64,000 bases of DNA, taken from NCBI GenBank assembly GCA_963664665.2, contig CAXXMH010000004.1:248001-312000 (forward strand), read 5' to 3'. Origin of the DNA: Bin55 sp963664665 (GTDB lineage Bacteria; Pseudomonadota; Gammaproteobacteria; Pseudomonadales; Azotimanducaceae). The notes under the pieces were generated by a model. That model was not told where the DNA came from. It made no database searches and worked only from the letters and a program-made list of their open reading frames with translations. The stretch's first letter is position 1. Each line of letters starts with the position of its first letter. The translations under genes were made by a program, and so were the position numbers. Positions 27,533 through 37,180 of this stretch are shown here, one piece after another.

Positions 27533-28508
27533 ATCGAATCCTCGGATCAGACCAAGCGAGGACCAAATCGGATATCAACATTCCGACTACGGTCAAAATC
27601 GCGAGCAGCATCAGAAAGCTCCCTGCAAGGTACATGTCTTGAGCAAGCAATGCTTGCAGCAGCATTCGACCGGTGGTAGGTAAATTCAAAACCATCGAGA
27701 CGATCGCTTCGCCCGAGATCAAGGTAGGTAACAGGAGCCCCAATGTACTGATGAACGGGTTGATAGCAATGCGCAGGGGATATTTAAAGATGAGCTTGAT
27801 GGGTTTGACGCCTTTAGCCCGTGCGGTAACCACGTACGGTTTATTGAGCTCATCGAGCAAGTTCGCACGAAGGATTCGCATGGTTACGGCGGTCCCCCCC
27901 ATCCCGACTACGCTCCCCGGAATCCATAACCGGGAGAGCAAGTCAAACAATTTGGGAATTGAAAAGGCCTGATCACGGAATTCCATGGAATACAGTCCAC
28001 CGATTGAAATACCAAACCACTCCCAGGCAAAGAACATCACCAGTAACGCTAGTAGGAAATTCGGGGTCGCCAGCCCGATAAGCGCAACGACCGTCACGAA
28101 GTAGTCGCCGATTGAGTATTGCCGTACTGCAGAATAAATGCCAAAAGGCACGGCGACTACCCAAGTGAATATCACAGCGGAAACGGTGATTAGTAAGGTA
28201 TAGCCGAGGCGCTCCCATACCAATTCGTTTACTGGTTTTGAGTAGATGTATGAGTAACCGAGATCACCTTGAACGAAATTAAAAATCCAATTTAGGTATT
28301 GAAGATATAAGGGTTTGTCGAGGTTGTAACGTGCACGGAGATTTTGAACGTACTCGTCGGACGCCTGCATTCCCGACGCTTCCATGCGTTCAAGTGTTGA
28401 AGTTACGATGTCGCCAGGAGGCAACTGAATGACGACAAACACGATGACGGATATGAACGCGAGCGTCAGCACCATGGTGCCTAAGCGCTTGATTACGTAG
28501 TGAAGCAT
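27525..28508 (-). CDS. Peptide-type ABC transporter permease (DppB/OppB-like)
   Basis: 327 residues, normal size for DppB-type subunits. Starts with the family pattern MLHYVIKRLGTMVLTLAFISVIVFVVIQLPPGD, where helix 1 leads into the PGD motif. The EAA coupling loop is visible around VVTARAKGVKPIKLIFKYPLR. Six transmembrane segments fit. It is the first permease after the substrate-binding protein gene (28-bp gap). Confidence 0.92.
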   Translation of the reverse strand: MLHYVIKRLGTMVLTLAFISVIVFVVIQLPPGDIVTSTLERMEASGMQASDEYVQNLRARYNLDKPLYLQYLNWIFNFVQGDLGYSYIYSKPVNELVWERLGYTLLITVSAVIFTWVVAVPFGIYSAVRQYSIGDYFVTVVALIGLATPNFLLALLVMFFAWEWFGISIGGLYSMEFRDQAFSIPKLFDLLSRLWIPGSVVGMGGTAVTMRILRANLLDELNKPYVVTARAKGVKPIKLIFKYPLRIAINPFISTLGLLLPTLISGEAIVSMVLNLPTTGRMLLQALLAQDMYLAGSFLMLLAILTVVGMLISDLVLAWSDPRIRYE

Positions 28509-28535
28509 TCCTAAATCCGACGCTCGTTTATGCGA

Positions 28536-30500
28536 CTAGCGCGACGGTTCGTCGAGATACCACGTCGCCGGATGATTCGCAAGCGTCCACCGGTTATCCC
28601 AACCCCAAATACCTTTTAACGGCACGCCTTTGAGGCGTGACGACACAACAACCGGATGGGGTGCTAAACCGATCGTTCCAATTACCCACAGATACTCAGA
28701 ACCGGTGGCGAGGATGTTTTGACCGATGACGTGTCGTTCCTTCTCATCCATCGTAACCCACATCTCATCGACCCAGTCTTGAAGTTGTCGCATGACAGCG
28801 GGTGGTTCGACACCTGCCTCGCCCGACTTCATATACCATCGAGACCAGTCATTCCACATGCCACGGTCCCAACTGATAGAGCGCGCTACCCACCAATCGG
28901 GAAATAGCGGAAATAGGATATCGGTAACCCGGTCTGCGTGCCATAGCGTCATCTGCATCTCTCCGGCTACTGCACGTTCGCGCTGAAGGTTTCCGTCAAC
29001 GAGTTTTAATCGAAGGTCGATGCCGATCTGACGCCAATACTCCTGCACGAGTTCCATGGTGATGCCTTTCGGCGTCTCGAAGTCATAGAACTCCAGTGTG
29101 ATCGTGAAGCGGGATCCATCTGGAAACTCACGGTAGCCGTCGCCGTCAACATCGATGACGCCAATCTCATCGAGCAGCTCCCTTGAATAATCGGGTCGAT
29201 ACTCCAAGTACCTCTTTTCCCACTCTTCCTTGTAGAAAGAACTCGTCGGATGAACCGTGACCTGACGAGGGAAGCCACGGCCAAAGTAGATGATCTGATT
29301 GAGTTCGTCGCGGTTTATCGCGTGAGATAACGCGGCGCGGAAGCGGATGTCCCAATAAAGATCACGATATCGGTCGTCGTCGTAGTTGTAATTTGGTTGG
29401 ATCGCGACATCACTCGAGTGTAGGCGCTGCCAAATGTGTACCTTGATAGCCCCGTTTCGTTCCCCAAGTTTTAGAAGTGGAATGTCCTGTGTCCGAAGTG
29501 CGAATGCCGCGAAGTCCACTTGCGCCGTGGAAGCCATAGCCGCCATGATTTCGAAGTTTTCAACTGTTTCGGTATTGATTTGGTCTATGTACGGCAGCTG
29601 ACGACCTTCGGGGTCTACTTTCGGATAGTAGGGATTACGGATGTATTTGCGCTTCATGGAAGAACGTTCGACTAGCTTGAATGCACGTAAAGTTGGCACC
29701 TCGACACTGTCATCCGACCCTTCACGACGAATGTCGTTGATCAGTTGAGTCCAGTTAAGCGCTTCGTAGTCCTTGATTCGCTGATCGAGTTCTTCCTCAG
29801 AGGTGTAATCGGGATGAAAACGTTGCATGTAGTGCGCAGGGTCGATCATGAAATCGCCGTACTGGGCTACGAAATTGATAAATAACGGGCGAGGGGTCGG
29901 GAATTCGTAACGAAATAGGAGGTCGTCGACGACAACCACCTTTGACCCTTCGACGATCTTGTACGTTTCGGGCTGATATTCGTCGTTGTTCCAAAGGTCG
30001 TTGAAGGTAAACGCGAAGTCATGACTTGTAAGCGGTTCACCATCAGACCACCGTACACCTTCGCGAAGCTTGATCGTGAGACTTAATCCGTCCTCACTCA
30101 ATTCGAACCACTCGGCCAAATTTGGCAAGAAAGTACGCATGTCGGCCGAAATCGTGAACGCCGCCTCCCAGCCAAAAAACATCCAAAGATCATGGTTTGT
30201 TATGCGAGCGACTCCACCGTGGTGTCCAGTTTCCTTGAGCGGATACACAACGATGGGATCTTTAGGTAGCCGCTCCTCAACTGGCGGTAAATCCTGGAAT
30301 TCAGGGTGGTCAATCTCTCCTTTGTGAAGGAATGGGCTGTCGCTAAATGTAGTTAGTTCAATCTCGGACGCTGTTTTGAACGGGTGGTACCACTCCTCAG
30401 GCCAAATCTCCTCCTCTTCCGCAGCGTTATTAATGCCGACAAGCATTGTTATTAATGCGGCGACTGTGTATCGATGTGCTTTGCTATTTCTATCGCGCAA
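28536..30500 (-). CDS. Extracellular solute-binding protein, family 5
   Basis: 654 residues. N-terminal signal-like segment (KAHRYTVAALITMLVGINNAA, cleavage likely near residue 26) without a lipobox. The SBP family 5 core follows: LREGVRWSDGEPLTSHDFAFTFNDLW (about residue 150), YIDQI..ETVENFEIMAAMAS, and RFRAALSHAINRDELNQIIYFGRG. It is longer than dipeptide-binding DppA (about 535), as in SBPs annotated for larger or modified substrates. Start is TTG at 30500 with a strong AAGGGGGAG ribosome site 6-8 bp ahead. First gene of the five-gene importer operon. An IS200/IS605 end lies only about 60 bp upstream of the start. Confidence 0.9.
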   Translation of the reverse strand: MRDRNSKAHRYTVAALITMLVGINNAAEEEEIWPEEWYHPFKTASEIELTTFSDSPFLHKGEIDHPEFQDLPPVEERLPKDPIVVYPLKETGHHGGVARITNHDLWMFFGWEAAFTISADMRTFLPNLAEWFELSEDGLSLTIKLREGVRWSDGEPLTSHDFAFTFNDLWNNDEYQPETYKIVEGSKVVVVDDLLFRYEFPTPRPLFINFVAQYGDFMIDPAHYMQRFHPDYTSEEELDQRIKDYEALNWTQLINDIRREGSDDSVEVPTLRAFKLVERSSMKRKYIRNPYYPKVDPEGRQLPYIDQINTETVENFEIMAAMASTAQVDFAAFALRTQDIPLLKLGERNGAIKVHIWQRLHSSDVAIQPNYNYDDDRYRDLYWDIRFRAALSHAINRDELNQIIYFGRGFPRQVTVHPTSSFYKEEWEKRYLEYRPDYSRELLDEIGVIDVDGDGYREFPDGSRFTITLEFYDFETPKGITMELVQEYWRQIGIDLRLKLVDGNLQRERAVAGEMQMTLWHADRVTDILFPLFPDWWVARSISWDRGMWNDWSRWYMKSGEAGVEPPAVMRQLQDWVDEMWVTMDEKERHVIGQNILATGSEYLWVIGTIGLAPHPVVVSSRLKGVPLKGIWGWDNRWTLANHPATWYLDEPSR

Positions 30501-30601
30501 GGACTCCCCCTTCGCGAGACATACGGGTGTAACGTGGTCATGTTACCAATCACCGCCGTAAAGCCCCGTCCTTCAGGGCGGGGATATAAGGCGCAATCGC
30601 G

Positions 30602-31023
30602 TTAACGTCGCTTTTGATCAGCTCGCTGATTTGCAACGTATGGACGGACGATGTCAATTGCGGCACCACCGCAAGAAGCTGCGAAATAGGATGGCGACCA
30701 CCAAACACCTTGCCGATAACGGCTGGCGCTTGCGGGTCGAACATCCCACATGCGCCGGTTGGATACGCCCTTTAAGCGGTTGACCAGCTTGGCGAGGGCG
30801 ACTGTAGGTGGATCGTTCGCCACCAAATGGGCGTGGTCGTCTTCGCCGTCGCATGCGAGCCGGTGCAATTCAGCGTGTTCGCACCCAGCAGTGAAAATCT
30901 GCCGCACGTCCTGAATGGCGCGTTCGGAGCGTACATCCCGACGATATTGGGTGACCAAGACCGACTGAACAGGAAGGGCGAGACGCCATGTCTGCCGGTG
31001 CGAAATTCGTTTTCTGCAGTCAT
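30602..31023 (-). pseudogene. tnpA: Y1 transposase TnpA, frameshifted (IS copy 1)
   Basis: HUH/Y1 transposase of IS200/IS605 elements. The start codon and first residues (MTAENEFRTGRHGV) are in a different frame from the body. Alignment of the DNA with copy 2 shows a one-base deletion between roughly 30965 and 30990. The body keeps the HUH motif as DHAHL, the SPSYFAAS block and the catalytic-Tyr region IDIVRPYVANQ. Translation from the normal start would fail, so the product is probably inactive. Confidence 0.8.
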
Positions 31024-31049
31024 GTAGATCAATATTAAGATTTGGCGCG

Positions 31050-32228
31050 ATGTTCAAAGCGACCAAAGTCCGACTGTATCCAACGGCAGATCAACGTCAG
31101 TCACTTGCGTTTCAATTCGGAGCAATGCGGTGGGCGTACAACTTCGCGTTGAATTGGCGCAGCCAGGCATGGTCGGAGCGGCAGGAACGAATCACCCTGC
31201 GGATGACGCAGGATCGCCTGGTCGTATTGAAGGCGGCTGAGGAAACCGCATGGCTCAAGCAAGCGGACAGCCAGGCGTTGCAGCAATCGCTAAAGCATCT
31301 TGACTATGCGTTCCAGCACTTCTTCAAAAAGCAGGCGCACTACCCGCGCTATAAAAGCAAGCGCGGCAAGCAATCCATGTCCTACCCACAACGGGTCAAG
31401 GTTGTGGATGGACGCGCCATGTACTTGCCTAAAGTGGGTGTGGTCAAGGCTGTGTTGCACCGCGAGCTGGTTGGCCGGATTAAAACCGTCACCGTCTCGC
31501 GCACAACGACGAACAAGTACTACGCCTCGATCTTGTGCGATGACGGCCAGCCCATTCCCGAGCCCGCGAAGGCGCTCGCGGATGAGAACGTCATTGGCTT
31601 GGACATGGGGTTGACCTATCTGGCAATTGCCAGCACGGGCGAGAAGCAAGACAACCCGCACTTCTTGAAGCGCGCCGAGGCGAACTTGCGGCGCAAGCAA
31701 CAATCCCTGTCCCGTAAAAAGAAAGGATCAGCCAACCGCAACAAGGCGCGTGTACTTGTGGCCAAGGCGTATGAGCGAGTCGCCAACGCGCGCAACGACT
31801 TCCAGCACAAATTGTCGAGACGACTGGTTAACGAAAACCAAGCCATTTGCGTGGAGACACTGAAAGTCAAAAACATGCTCAAGAACCGCAAGCTGTCTAA
31901 AGCGATCTCGGACGCGGCGTGGGGTGATCTGGTGCGGAAGCTGGACTACAAGGCGACTTGGGAAGGCAAGCGTCTGGTGCGGATTGACACTTGGTATCCG
32001 TCCAGCAATACTTGTTGCCACTGCGCCTCGAACGTTGCAAGCTTGCCGCTGTCAGCACGTCATTGGACGTGCCCAACCTGTGGCGTGGAGCATGATCGAG
32101 ATATTAACGCCGCGCTGAATATCAAACAGCAAGGCATCCTGCAATTACAGGCGGAAGGGCTATCCGTTTCTGCTTGTGGAGGCATGCGTCAGACGGGAAG
32201 CACATTAATGCTTCCCGCAGCTGCCTGA
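31050..32228 (+). CDS. tnpB: TnpB, RNA-guided RuvC-like nuclease (IS copy 1)
   Basis: 392 residues, full length for the family. The N-terminal FKATKVRLYPTADQRQSLAFQFG opening is classical. The RuvC triad is complete: Asp in VIGLDMGLTYLA (about residue 187), Glu in AICVETLKVKNM (about 268) and Asp in HDRDINAALNI (about 350). A four-Cys zinc knuckle is present (NTCCHC...CPTCG). TnpB proteins cut DNA guided by an RNA (omega/reRNA) made from the tnpB 3' end and element right end, with the guide lying just beyond the right end. It is intact although its partner tnpA is broken. Confidence 0.92.
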   Translation: MFKATKVRLYPTADQRQSLAFQFGAMRWAYNFALNWRSQAWSERQERITLRMTQDRLVVLKAAEETAWLKQADSQALQQSLKHLDYAFQHFFKKQAHYPRYKSKRGKQSMSYPQRVKVVDGRAMYLPKVGVVKAVLHRELVGRIKTVTVSRTTTNKYYASILCDDGQPIPEPAKALADENVIGLDMGLTYLAIASTGEKQDNPHFLKRAEANLRRKQQSLSRKKKGSANRNKARVLVAKAYERVANARNDFQHKLSRRLVNENQAICVETLKVKNMLKNRKLSKAISDAAWGDLVRKLDYKATWEGKRLVRIDTWYPSSNTCCHCASNVASLPLSARHWTCPTCGVEHDRDINAALNIKQQGILQLQAEGLSVSACGGMRQTGSTLMLPAAA

Positions 32229-32381
32229 GAAGCAAGAAACCCCGTCCTTGAGGTCGGGGAGTAGTCACCAAGTCGCGAAACCTATCAGAGCGTCCCAATT
32301 CGTTGCGCGACCGCGTAAAACCGGAGCGACTTCGACACGTCACGATAATTGCGCCGCCTTGAAGCTGGACAACTAGCCACT

Positions 32382-33446
32382 ATGCGAATTGCAGCAGAGA
32401 AGTTGCAGTCACTCACGTCAGATCTCTTTGTAGCCGCGGGTGCAAAAGCAACCGACGCGAAACTAACCGCTGAGCATCTGGTGCTCGCGAATTTGAAAGG
32501 CCATGACTCCCATGGCGTGGTGATGGTTCCAACCTATGTGGGCAACATTCAACGTGGCCACTTGAATCCGCAAGCTCATATTGAAATCGTCAAAGACGCT
32601 GGTGGCGTGCTCTTGATTGATGGTTGCACAGGTTTCGGCCAAGTCGTTGGCAAAGAAGCGACGACTGTTGCCATTGAGCGAGCGCGTGAAAATGGTATTG
32701 CGTGTGTTGGATTGCGCAATGCGCATCACCTGGGACGGATAGGCTCATATGGGGAGTTGTGTGCCGATGCCAACATGGTCTCTGTGCATTTTGTCAATGT
32801 CGTTGGTCACCAGCCCGTAGTTGCACCGTTTAACGGCGCGGACCCGCGTCTACAGACGAACCCATTCTGCGCGGTTGTGCCACGTAAAGACGCACCACCC
32901 ATCGTGTTGGACATGGCGACGAGTTTCATCGCGTTTGGGAAGGTCAAGGTCGCATTCAATGCAGGTAAAACGATTCGGGACGGAGCGCTTGTAGATCACG
33001 AGGGAGTGCCTACCAACGACCCGCGCGTGATGTTCTCACCACCTGGCGGCGCGGTTCTGCCGTTCGGTCTATATAAAGGTTATGGCCTTGCGCTTATATG
33101 CGAGTTATTCGGCGGCGCTTTGGTTGGCGAATGGACAATGCAACCCGAACATGAGCGAGTTGGAACCGTGATCAACCACATGTTGATGATGGTTTTAAAT
33201 CCAGACGTGTTTGGTGGTACAGAGCGATTCCAGCATGAAATCACAGGAATGGTCGACTATCTCCACGATACCCAACCCGCAAAAGGCGCGGATCGTGTTC
33301 GAATCCCCGGGGAACCGGAGCGCGAGACCATGGCTGAACGTGCTGTGAATGGCATTCCGCTCGATGATCGAACTTGGACAGACTTGTTGGAAGCCGCTAA
33401 AGCGGCAGGTCTCGATGAATCGGCGATTGCTCGCTATTCGGACTAA
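32382..33446 (+). CDS. Ldh-family (malate/L-lactate-type) dehydrogenase
   Basis: 354 residues from the ATG at 32382; an in-frame TTG at 32349 is less likely. It belongs to the non-Rossmann NAD(P)-dependent malate/lactate/sulfolactate/ureidoglycolate dehydrogenase family. Landmarks are the HDSHGVVMVPTYV stretch with the catalytic His (about residue 42), NAHHLGRIGSYGELCADANMVSVHFVN (about 112), TNPFCAVVPRKDAPPIVLDMATS (about 162) and the LPFGLYKGYGLALICELFGG region (about 227). Oxidises a 2-hydroxy acid; the substrate is not fixed by sequence. Downstream of IS copy 1 and convergent with the ABC ATPase gene. Confidence 0.9.
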   Translation: MRIAAEKLQSLTSDLFVAAGAKATDAKLTAEHLVLANLKGHDSHGVVMVPTYVGNIQRGHLNPQAHIEIVKDAGGVLLIDGCTGFGQVVGKEATTVAIERARENGIACVGLRNAHHLGRIGSYGELCADANMVSVHFVNVVGHQPVVAPFNGADPRLQTNPFCAVVPRKDAPPIVLDMATSFIAFGKVKVAFNAGKTIRDGALVDHEGVPTNDPRVMFSPPGGAVLPFGLYKGYGLALICELFGGALVGEWTMQPEHERVGTVINHMLMMVLNPDVFGGTERFQHEITGMVDYLHDTQPAKGADRVRIPGEPERETMAERAVNGIPLDDRTWTDLLEAAKAAGLDESAIARYSD

Positions 33447-33465
33447 ACGCGAATCTCTACTGCGT

Positions 33466-35073
33466 CTATTGGCGTACGACTACCTCGTCAGCCTTCATAT
33501 CGAGGGCGGCATCTAACAGCGCTTGGGTATATTCGGTCTCTGGCGCTTCAAAGATCTTCGTTGAGTCGCCTTGCTCCACGATTACGCCATCACGCATCAC
33601 AATGACCCAATTCGCGAGGGCACGGACGACTTTGAGGTCGTGACTTACAAACATGTACGCGAGATCGTGATCACGTTGCAGTTTTCGAAGGAGATCGACG
33701 ATTTGAGCCTGCACGGACATGTCCAATGCAGAGGTTGGCTCGTCGAGAACCACGAATTTAGGCTTTAAGACCATAGCGCGAGCGATCGAAATCCGTTGCC
33801 GCTGACCACCGGAAAACTCGTGTGGGTAACGAACCATCATCTCGGGCTCAAGGTCAACCTCTTGCATGACTTCAGCTACACGTTCGCGACGCTCGGTTTT
33901 TGACATGTCTGGGAAATGAACGCCTAAGCCTTCTTCGATGATGTTCTGCACAGACATCCGTGGTGAGAGACTGCCGTATGGATCCTGAAAAACGACCTGC
34001 ATATCGCGTCGCAGTTTAGTGAGTTCCTTGCGCTTTAACCCTTGTAGATCGGTATCTTCAAAAGTGAGCTTGCCCTCACTTGCCAGCAAGCGAAGCATTG
34101 CGAGTCCAAGCGTGGTTTTACCTGAACCTGATTCGCCTACGACACCAACGGTTTGACCTGCACGAACGGTGACCTCAACGTCGTCGACGGCAGTGAAGAA
34201 CTTACTCTTACCTAACCAACCCTTGCCGAGGGCATACTTCACAGTGAAGTTCTTAGCCTCGGCTACGACTGGCGCGCTCGTATTCGATTCGACGGGATCC
34301 CCCGACGGTTCAGCGGCGAGCAGATGTTGCGTGTAGGGATGTTTCGGTTGGTTGAAAATCTGCTCGTTAGGTCCGCGTTCAACGATCTCGCCGTTGTTCA
34401 TTACACAGACGCGATTGGCCGTGTGGCGCACGATCCCCAAGTCGTGAGTGATAAGCAGGATCGCCATGTTGAGCTGATCCTGAAGATCTTGCAGGAGCTT
34501 AAGAATCTGTGCCTGAATGGTAACGTCGAGCGCAGTAGTGGGCTCGTCCGCGATCAAGAGTTGAGGTTCATTCGCGAGCGCCATCGCAATCATGACCCGT
34601 TGACGTTGACCGCCGGAAAGCTCGTGCGGATAGGTATTTAGCCGCGATTCGGGATTTTGGAGCCCGACCAAATCTAGCAGTTCAAGCGTGCGGGTTCGTG
34701 CGTCGTTCTTGGTCATGCCACGATGCACGATGAGTGATTCGCCAACTTGCTTCGAGATCTTGTGGAGTGGATTGAGCGAAGTCATCGGCTCCTGGAAAAT
34801 CATGCTGACTTTAACGCCCCGAATATCCAACATCGTTGTGTTTGGTGCTCCCATCACTTCGATGCCGTCTACTTTGATACTTCCGGACGGGTGGTTAGCT
34901 TGAGGATATGGCAGTAGCTGCAGCACCGATAGTGCTGTTACTGATTTACCCGAACCGGATTCGCCAACAATTGCGACCGTCTCACCCTGTTGGATGTCAA
35001 ATGAAACGCCGCGTACCGCTTCGTTTTCGCCGAAATTGACGCGTAAATCTTCGACTTCGAGTATTGCTCCCAA
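33466..35073 (-). CDS. Double ABC ATPase of a peptide-type importer
   Basis: 535 residues with two complete nucleotide-binding domains in one chain, like GsiA/YejF. The first has VGESGSGKSVTA, LSGGQRQRVMIAMAL and LLIADEPTTALDV. The second has VGESGSGKTTLG, FSGGQRQRISIARAM and FVVLDEPTSALDM. Both carry the oligopeptide-type C-terminal extension (QPKHPYTQHLLAAEP and APETEYTQALLDAAL). No permease or binding protein adjoins it. It could energise permeases encoded elsewhere, or back up the importer at 23.8-30.5 kb, from which an IS and a dehydrogenase separate it. Confidence 0.92.
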   Translation of the reverse strand: MGAILEVEDLRVNFGENEAVRGVSFDIQQGETVAIVGESGSGKSVTALSVLQLLPYPQANHPSGSIKVDGIEVMGAPNTTMLDIRGVKVSMIFQEPMTSLNPLHKISKQVGESLIVHRGMTKNDARTRTLELLDLVGLQNPESRLNTYPHELSGGQRQRVMIAMALANEPQLLIADEPTTALDVTIQAQILKLLQDLQDQLNMAILLITHDLGIVRHTANRVCVMNNGEIVERGPNEQIFNQPKHPYTQHLLAAEPSGDPVESNTSAPVVAEAKNFTVKYALGKGWLGKSKFFTAVDDVEVTVRAGQTVGVVGESGSGKTTLGLAMLRLLASEGKLTFEDTDLQGLKRKELTKLRRDMQVVFQDPYGSLSPRMSVQNIIEEGLGVHFPDMSKTERRERVAEVMQEVDLEPEMMVRYPHEFSGGQRQRISIARAMVLKPKFVVLDEPTSALDMSVQAQIVDLLRKLQRDHDLAYMFVSHDLKVVRALANWVIVMRDGVIVEQGDSTKIFEAPETEYTQALLDAALDMKADEVVVRQ

Positions 35074-35155
35074 GCTAACGCCCCCTCAAGAATCGCTGCC
35101 TTGCGCGCAAGGTCTGTTTAGAACATGGCATGAGATATCAATCCGCTATTTTGCA

Positions 35156-35884
35156 TTAGCGTAGATTCCGCTCGAACATCGCGAATAACCTAGACCAATG
35201 TCGCTCGGCAGACTCTTTCGAGAACATACCGTCACGCTGTGGAAATACGAATCCATGTTGCGCTTCCGGATACCACTCAATTCGATAGTTGATGCCGGTC
35301 GATTTCAAATGGTCGTCCAGCGGATCGATCATCGATCGTGGTGCAAGTTGATCTAGTTCGGCGCATGCGAAGTACATCTCACCCTGAATGTTTTGAGCTG
35401 TTAGGTGAGGCGAATCCTCAGCGTCACTGAACAGTTTGACGCCGTGTACTGACGCTGCAGCTTTGATTCGATCTGGAAAAGCTGCCGCGGCTGCGAATAC
35501 GAAAGGTCCGCTCATGCAGTAACCGGTGATCCCTATAGGACCGTCGCTCGCGTCAGACTCATTCGCCATGTAGTCGAACATCGCTTGTGTATCTTCACAT
35601 ACCATCGCATTGGTTAGATTCCCCATTAGCTCTGACATACGTTCTCGTGTCGTGCCCGGCATTCCCAATTGGAACTCGCGTACGTCGCGGTAATAAAGGT
35701 TTGGGAGCATGACGTAGTAGCCAACGGTCGCGATTCGACGAGCCATGTCGTGCAGTTCCTCGCGCTTACCAGGAGCGTCCATGTAGAACAACACCGGCGG
35801 AAACGGACCACCTTCATCTGGCCGTGTCACGAACGTGTTCATCGCGCCATCGCTTGTTTGTATATCGATGTGGTCTTCTTTCAT
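35156..35884 (-). CDS. Dienelactone hydrolase family protein
   Basis: 242 residues from the ATG at 35884 (MKEDHIDIQTSDG); earlier frames lack a ribosome site. Alpha/beta hydrolase of the DLH type with nucleophile Cys123 in TGYCMSG, Asp in ACAELDQLAP (about residue 181) and His in PEAQHGFVFP (about 214). The Cys nucleophile is characteristic of DLH rather than serine hydrolases. Cleaves lactones or esters. The nearby SMP-30 fusion may point to a related substrate. Stands alone on the - strand. Confidence 0.9.
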   Translation of the reverse strand: MKEDHIDIQTSDGAMNTFVTRPDEGGPFPPVLFYMDAPGKREELHDMARRIATVGYYVMLPNLYYRDVREFQLGMPGTTRERMSELMGNLTNAMVCEDTQAMFDYMANESDASDGPIGITGYCMSGPFVFAAAAAFPDRIKAAASVHGVKLFSDAEDSPHLTAQNIQGEMYFACAELDQLAPRSMIDPLDDHLKSTGINYRIEWYPEAQHGFVFPQRDGMFSKESAERHWSRLFAMFERNLR

Positions 35885-36178
35885 GATTCCGTCCCAACAA
35901 ATGCGAGAGCAAGCATATTCATGCCGTATCGTTATTAAGAAGGCTCTCTTCCCATCCACCCGGTATAAGGGACGAAGCGCAGGAATCTAAAGCGACGATC
36001 TGGTGAAGGATCGCGAATAAAACACCCAAAGCGTATGTTTGTCTTATATTGTGGGCAGCGATTAACCGTGAGTGCTGACCTACTAGTGAGTAGCGGGTCG
36101 ATCAGGTTAGACGTCAACACTTCGAGCCTCTGTAAACAGCTCACGTAGACCACCGAAACATAACTTGAAGCTTCTTAG

Positions 36179-36988
36179 ATGAAATTAACTCGACCGATCG
36201 TGTGCGTGCTTCTCGCAATTGCGGCGAATGTAGGATGCTCGCACTTTGAACATCCGCTTCCATGGGAACGTAGCTCAATTCACGCGGAATTGCCTGGGGT
36301 TTGGCGAACGGGAAAGGATTCAACGACGCCGATGGAAATGAACGTTTCAACAGATGAAAGCGGACATTTGACGGTAGAGATCAATATTGACGACTCCGAA
36401 GATACCTCCACAATTGACCCATCGTTGCCGTTTTTAGATGAGTCTCGTCATGTAACTTTCGGCGGTGATGTGCTTGCTTCTAACGACGTTCATGTGCTGC
36501 AGATTGACATGGAGTCGTACGAGGAACGAGTAAGGGAGGACGATGAGCCGAAGAGGGATGACGGAGAGGGATATCGTTTCGTCAGGGTGGTACTAGAAGG
36601 TAACACCGTGTCATTTCAGCTGATTGACATGGAGCAGTTTGCGCGATTCGCGGAGACACAGTTAGGTGCTAGAAAAGTCACCGTGTCTGCTCAGGCGTTT
36701 TCTAAGTGTCTCAATGACAAAGTCAAAAGCGAGATTGATACGAAGTTGCTCAATGGCTTGCTGGAACAGGACAGATCGGCTGGCTTACTGACTGATGCGG
36801 GTCGTGCGGAAATAGAAAGTGTGGTACAAAGCCACCGGCTTGGAGAAGTCGAACCCTATGAGGAATTGCAGGGAATGCGCGTGTGTATTGCATTCCTGCT
36901 TCCTGGTGAAGTGCTGGCAAGGTTGTTCAGTTCAGAACCTACTGAATCCTTCGGTGGCGTGACGATTCGAATGGCGAAAGCGATTTAG
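36179..36988 (+). CDS. Predicted lipoprotein of unknown function
   Basis: 269 residues with a lipoprotein signal: basic MKLTR, hydrophobic IVCVLLAIAA, then a lipobox ending in NVGC at residue 20. The mature part is acidic, with strand-rich repeats (LTVEINIDD, VHVLQIDMESYEE) and a DDEPKRDDGEGY linker. No family recognised. Stands alone between the hydrolase and the RiPP cluster; a link to the cluster is not shown. Confidence 0.75.
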   Translation: MKLTRPIVCVLLAIAANVGCSHFEHPLPWERSSIHAELPGVWRTGKDSTTPMEMNVSTDESGHLTVEINIDDSEDTSTIDPSLPFLDESRHVTFGGDVLASNDVHVLQIDMESYEERVREDDEPKRDDGEGYRFVRVVLEGNTVSFQLIDMEQFARFAETQLGARKVTVSAQAFSKCLNDKVKSEIDTKLLNGLLEQDRSAGLLTDAGRAEIESVVQSHRLGEVEPYEELQGMRVCIAFLLPGEVLARLFSSEPTESFGGVTIRMAKAI

Positions 36989-37180
36989 CCTCTAATTTAG
37001 TTTCTTCTATCAATTACGGTCAGCTACGTCGTGGGGACAGTGCTGGCGTCTCACTCATTTCGAGTTATTAAGTGGACCGCCTTTCGAGAGCGCGGTTAGA
37101 CGTATTGGTGCGGGTGATTTGCCAACGAAATCTCAGATTCCTGGTTTTGACGCTGAAGCCATGCCAAGCTAGATCGGTCT

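Larger units (their letters stand above)
30554..32268. mobile_element. IS200/IS605-family element, copy 1
   Basis: About 1.7 kb with divergent tnpA (-) and tnpB (+). The left-end hairpin is 30564-30583 (CCCCGTCC-TTCA-GGGCGGGG) and the right-end hairpin 32240-32259 (CCCCGTCC-TTGA-GGTCGGGG), followed by AGTAGTCAC. Copy 2 (59885-61598) has the same ends and nearly identical length, which defines the boundaries; the shared left flank starts at CGCCGTAAA. These single-strand transposons leave no target duplication and use end hairpins rather than inverted repeats. It lies between the importer operon and the Ldh-family gene. TnpA is frameshifted, so the element should not move on its own. Confidence 0.88.
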
